NCBI RefSeq assembly: GCF_003711515.1
Contig: NW_021167082.1
Location: 109,792 to 173,791 of the forward strand
Direction of reading: 5' to 3'
Source: Sodiomyces alkalinus F11
Taxonomy: Eukaryota; Ascomycota; Sordariomycetes; Glomerellales; Plectosphaerellaceae
DNA length: 64,000 bases
Shown in pieces: positions 60,037 to 64,000 of the stretch (position 1 is its first letter; every line of letters starts with the position of its first letter). The notes below the pieces were generated by a model, which worked only from the letters and a program-made list of their open reading frames with translations, did no database searches and was not told where the DNA came from. The position numbers and the translations under genes are program-made.

Positions 60037-60678
60037 AACAGAGTAGTACGATAGTTTCTACTACATTTATATCTCACATGCAATCTCCTTGTTCGATGCA
60101 ACGGGTGAAATCCAAATAATGTACCGTGCTGTCTGACTTGCGGCTGCTCTTTTCATCGTTGCCGTAGTAGCTCCATGATCCATAAATTCGAACACGGGAC
60201 TCAAGTTTATGAAATGGATGCTTCTACTTGACAGAAGGCGCGCCGTTGTCGTAGGCTGTGTTAACCGCTGTTGTCATCTTTCATGGTGCCCTCAGAGACA
60301 GAGGCGCAGAGGAAAGACTGTAGCACGATAATCAGCAATAGTTCATGCCATTGAGCTACGGGAGGAATAAGAGTGTGGTATTGCTAACTCGCCTAACGGC
60401 GGTATGACTGTAAGATATAGGAGCTCCAGCACAAAGGCATTCTATACCAACATCCAGATGGCGCCTAGAATCGGGACGAGATGATGGGGACATTACAGAG
60501 CTCGTAGCCAGCTTGAGGCTTCTATAATATCTATCTATGCAGTCTGAAGAATATACAAAATGGAGCAAACATGAGCGTCGTACAACGTGATGAAGCCAGA
60601 AGTAAAGCCTATTCATAAACTGAGTTTGAAGGATGCCGGAGCAGTTGAAGCAATGCGAAACCTTCAATTTAATATATT
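60037..60678. other. Convergent intergenic region
   Basis: Lies between the cupin-B and transporter 3' ends. No gene or RNA is seen. Confidence 0.5.
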
Positions 60679-62881
60679 TTACGGCGCTACACGTGTGAAG
60701 TCAGCAATCATGGCTGGGGAGTCGTAATGATAAGTATCGGTCAGGATAATACTCACACTCAAGAATAGGGATCCGATCAAGCCTGGCGCCGAAGTAGCAA
60801 GCAAAACGTAAAAGACGTTGCGAATTGCCATGGTTACTGTGTGTACAACTTGGGCCTGCATCTCGCCGTCCAGGGCTTCGAAGACAGCACTGTGAGTCCC
60901 CGTGGTCAACTCGATAATCTCCTCCTGCGGGACACCCGGGAGAATTTCGCTGAGCCGTTGCGCGCCGATGTTTTGAAACAGGGAGCCCCCCAGGCTAAGG
61001 ATAATGATTTGGCCCAATGTTTGCCCTGTTGAGGCCGATATTAGCTCCGTCAAAGTTTGGGGGGATGGATGGTGGTGAGGGATATTCACGCACCGATGGC
61101 CATATAACTAATGGCGTTGCTGAGCTCGGAAGCCTCAACGAGAGCTTGGACGACGGAAAAGCCTGATGTGAAAAAGGCACCGCACCCAACTCCCAGAATA
61201 ATGGTATATCCGTAGATGTGGGCATCCGACGTTGAGACTTCGACGGTAACTTTTGTCGTACAACTTGTCAGGCAAATCCAGACTGGGAAGAAAAGAGGGG
61301 AAAGGGGTGTCTTGGACATACCCATCAGTGCAGAGCCGATCAGGATGAGACCGTTGCCCAGCACATACCACGGCATGTAATAGCCCAGCCTCGGCATCAA
61401 GGCGCCATTCGCAACGGAAGCAAACACCATGCCACACAGAAACGGCAGTAGTCGTACACCGGCGATCAGGGCCCCGTCACCCCTTGTGAACTGGAACAGC
61501 AGCGGGATGTAGTACAGACTCGTCACCATGGCGCCGGCGGCCATGAAAATGGCAAATTGCAGAATGTTGAGCTCCATACTCTTCATCAAGTGGATGGGGT
61601 ACAACCTGTGTCGATATTCCACCAGCGGATGATAGACGGTAACCAGGACGAAGACGATGAGCAGGACGCCGGACAAGGTCCAGAGGGCGATTTCTTGCGG
61701 ACTGTCGAAAGCGTACACGGTGCCGCCAAAGGTGAGAGCCATGGCCAGGCAGGCGGCGCCGCCCAAGAAGATGACCATGCTCGCCCAATCCTGGGTGAGG
61801 AGCTTCTCCACAAACGTCATATCCGCGGCCGGGTCGATGTTGGGCAGGCAAAGAATGACGGGCGGCGCGAAGACGGCTGCGATGACCAGGTTGATGTAGA
61901 AGGCCCAGCGCCACGTGGCACTGCTTTGGGCGAATGCGCCGCCCACGACAGGCCCGAGAACGCTGCCCATGGACCAGGTGGCAACGATGCCGGAGAGGTA
62001 GAGGGGTCGTTCGCGGACGGTGGTGGTCATGGAGATGTACGTCACGGCACCCAGATAGCAGCCGCATGCGCCCACGCCTTGGATGACTCGTCCGACAATG
62101 AAGGCGTCCATGTTGGGCGCAGCACCGCAGAGGACGCTACCGACTTCGAAGACGATGACAAGACCTATGAAGAGCCACTTTACGTTGAAGACTCCGAATG
62201 CTCTTCCACTGCATTCGGGGAAGGAATGTTGGTGAGCAGGACATGTCGCCATGGTGAGAGGACACAGTCGGAAGAACAAACGAAACGGATGACTTACATG
62301 GGTAGGACGGTCAAGGCTCCGAGGAACATTCCGACTCCAATCCACGGCAGCTTTTCGGTCTCGCCATAGGAGTCGAGGATAGAGGGTTGCATGGCCGCGA
62401 CCTGAAGTCGATGTGAGCTGCTGTCTCGAAGGGTTTCTTTTTTTTTTTTTTTTTCTTTTCTTCTTTTTTCTTCTTCTTTTTTTTCAATTTTTTTTTTTTT
62501 TTTTCTTCTTTTGCACTTACAATGGTACCATCGAGGGCATACAACAACGTGGTGGAAAGCAAAGAGGTGTACGCGAAGAACCACTGATGGTCGGGAGACG
62601 GTTCGTCAGTTTTCTCGGACGACATTGCGACACGTACTGCACCCGAGTCCGGTGGAGGCAAGAATACGAACCTTGAGACCACGAAGCGTCCTCACATCCT
62701 CTGGCGGCTTCGTTCCTCGCTCGGAGTCCGTCGCGGGAGTCGACACGGCGGTGTTCGAGGTCTGGTCTTGCGCAGACCCATCGTCATCGCTCTGGGCGAT
62801 TGTTGAGGATGGTATTTCGACTTTGGCCTTCTCCTCGACCTCAGGGTTGGTAAAAACAGCTTGAGCGGTAGTTGCCGTCAT
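60679..62881 (-). CDS. MFS efflux transporter, drug:H+ antiporter type (14 TMS)
   Basis: Six exons (62672-62881, 62521-62613, 62298-62401, 61322-62208, 61094-61237, 60679-61025) join in frame to about 594 residues. The first 70 are polar and cytosolic (Glu/Lys/Ser-rich). The first membrane helix then follows, ending in ALDGTIVAAMQP, the DGTI/V motif of the DHA2-type family, and RVIQGVGACG and WSMGSVLGPVVGG are the conserved helix-4 and helix-5 (antiporter motif C) segments. Many further hydrophobic helices follow. It is probably the exporter of the cluster product or a self-protection pump. The C-terminus is not certain: a GTGAGT donor near 60750 could splice to an earlier stop. The second intron contains long poly-T runs (about 62436-62511). 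Confidence 0.88.
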
Positions 62882-64000
62882 GGTGAGGTTCGGAGGACGG
62901 GGCTATGGCAAACACAGCACAGGGTTTCGGAAGAAGACGAGGAGATGGAACTTTGAAAGGAGAGGAGTGTAAACCAGAAAAGGAAAAGGCAAAAACAAAG
63001 GTTCGCCAAGGTATCACAAAACCAGTTGAGGCAGTCTGGGGAAGAAAAAATCACCGAGAGACAGACAGGGCAACTCGTTTGCAAGGGCGGTGGTCTCAGC
63101 CACACGCTGCGCTGCGTCTCTGATTCGTGCATTGCACCTTGCATGCTGTCTTTTTCATTGGCAGTTGAGACTGTCGAACGGGTCAACGTGGCATGGAATA
63201 TTCCATATCTCTTTTCACGTTTGAGGGTGATGGGAGCATGCATTGATTCCACCATAATACGCCGTGATCCTTGTTTGAGGGTAAATACGTTGTACATGTT
63301 CAAGTTGTTCCATAAAACGGATAATGACACGGACACACTCCATTGATGGCATGTGTTGCATTTTCGGTGGAAGTATCGGGATTACTTAATACTCCATTTT
63401 CTTTTCGGAGATGCGACGGCATACGGGCCGATGGCTTGGTTCTTTGTCCGATGACCGCTCATTGGTAATCTACAGGGCTAGACGTACATACAATGTACAA
63501 TGTAGACCTGCGATACAAAACAATGTACATTTGTAATCATAATCTGCCCTTTTGAGTAGGTACCATAGTAACGTCTACATATGGATAATCTTCTCACATC
63601 TCGCAATATGCTGAAACGTTTGTTATTACATCTCCGATTCGTTGGTTGGCGCATCATACAACATACCATATAATACATCCAGAAAGTCCACATGCATGGA
63701 AGCGAGGCGCGAAACTTCCGAGATAACAACATCAGCGACTAAATATCACAGAAATAGAACCGCCGCTTTGTAGGGCAAACTCGCAGAAACAGGGATCCCC
63801 TGATGACAAATGCAGAGGTGATACTGGGGCGGACATGGGGAAACTGCAAGGAAAGACAGAGAACCAATGTTTGGCAATAGTCGATCTACGAGGTCTGATT
63901 GGCTTAGGTTGGACGGAACATTCAACCCACACAATCAAGCGAGGATCGATGCAGGGACTAAGCGATGTGGCTGTTGCTCCCAGGGTGGAGCTGGAAGGGG
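62882..64000. other. Region beyond the transporter, no gene recognised
   Basis: Holds the transporter promoter and then unassigned sequence to the window edge. The word TACATTGTA and relatives recur at about 63485-63530. A minus frame of about 60-70 codons near 63735-63935 has no recognisable features and is not called. Confidence 0.45.

Noticed and set aside
62672..62881. Separate small gene upstream of the transporter
   Set aside because: Splicing from 62672 to 62613 joins it in frame to the transporter helix, giving a normal polar N-terminus for this family, so it is the first exon.
1..64000. CRISPR arrays, bacterial operons, Shine-Dalgarno sites
   Set aside because: No spaced direct repeats of that kind; intron-rich genes show the DNA is eukaryotic.

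Overview
This window is nuclear DNA of a filamentous ascomycete, probably a Sordariomycete. The genes have many short GT-AG introns. They include fungal housekeeping genes (VAC8, mitochondrial IMP1, mitochondrial IF3), a highly reducing polyketide synthase (HR-PKS), and transposons decayed in the manner of repeat-induced point mutation (RIP: CpA to TpA with CpG kept). Exon models below were built by hand from reading frame, splice signals and family motifs; no alignment or database search was run.

Layout. 1-3.6 kb: RIP-decayed retroelement relic with one LTR-like repeat. 4.7-9.9 kb: housekeeping block (VAC8, IMP1, mitochondrial IF3). 10.9-12.6 kb: an unrecognised gene and a 5'-truncated cytochrome c peroxidase copy. 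13.6-39.96 kb: left arm of a biosynthetic cluster (Baeyer-Villiger-type flavin monooxygenase, 2448-residue HR-PKS, four short-chain dehydrogenases (SDRs), secreted berberine-bridge-type FAD oxidase, membrane-anchored cupin). 40.37-50.9 kb: transposon island with a pogo/Fot1-like element, an 8.6-kb Copia-type LTR retrotransposon and a nested solo-LTR-like repeat. 51.1-62.9 kb: right arm of the cluster (fungal-specific transcription-factor domain protein, P450, two paralogous soluble cupins, MFS transporter). The rest is intergenic.

How the genes fit together. An HR-PKS without a releasing domain, several SDRs, cupins, a P450, a berberine-bridge-type oxidase and an MFS pump is the gene set known from fungal salicylaldehyde / epoxycyclohexenol clusters (the sordarial, trichoxide, flavoglaucin, pyriculol and annullatin type). 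In that model the PKS and SDRs build a partly oxidised C-methyl-free chain, SDR and cupin partners help it cyclise and aromatise to an alkyl-salicylaldehyde or the alcohol, and the P450 and flavin enzymes tailor the ring. Less usual here are three cupins (one with a C-terminal membrane segment), an adjacent Baeyer-Villiger-type monooxygenase, a regulator in which no zinc cluster can be found, and a 10.5-kb RIP-decayed transposon island inside the cluster. The product is an inference.
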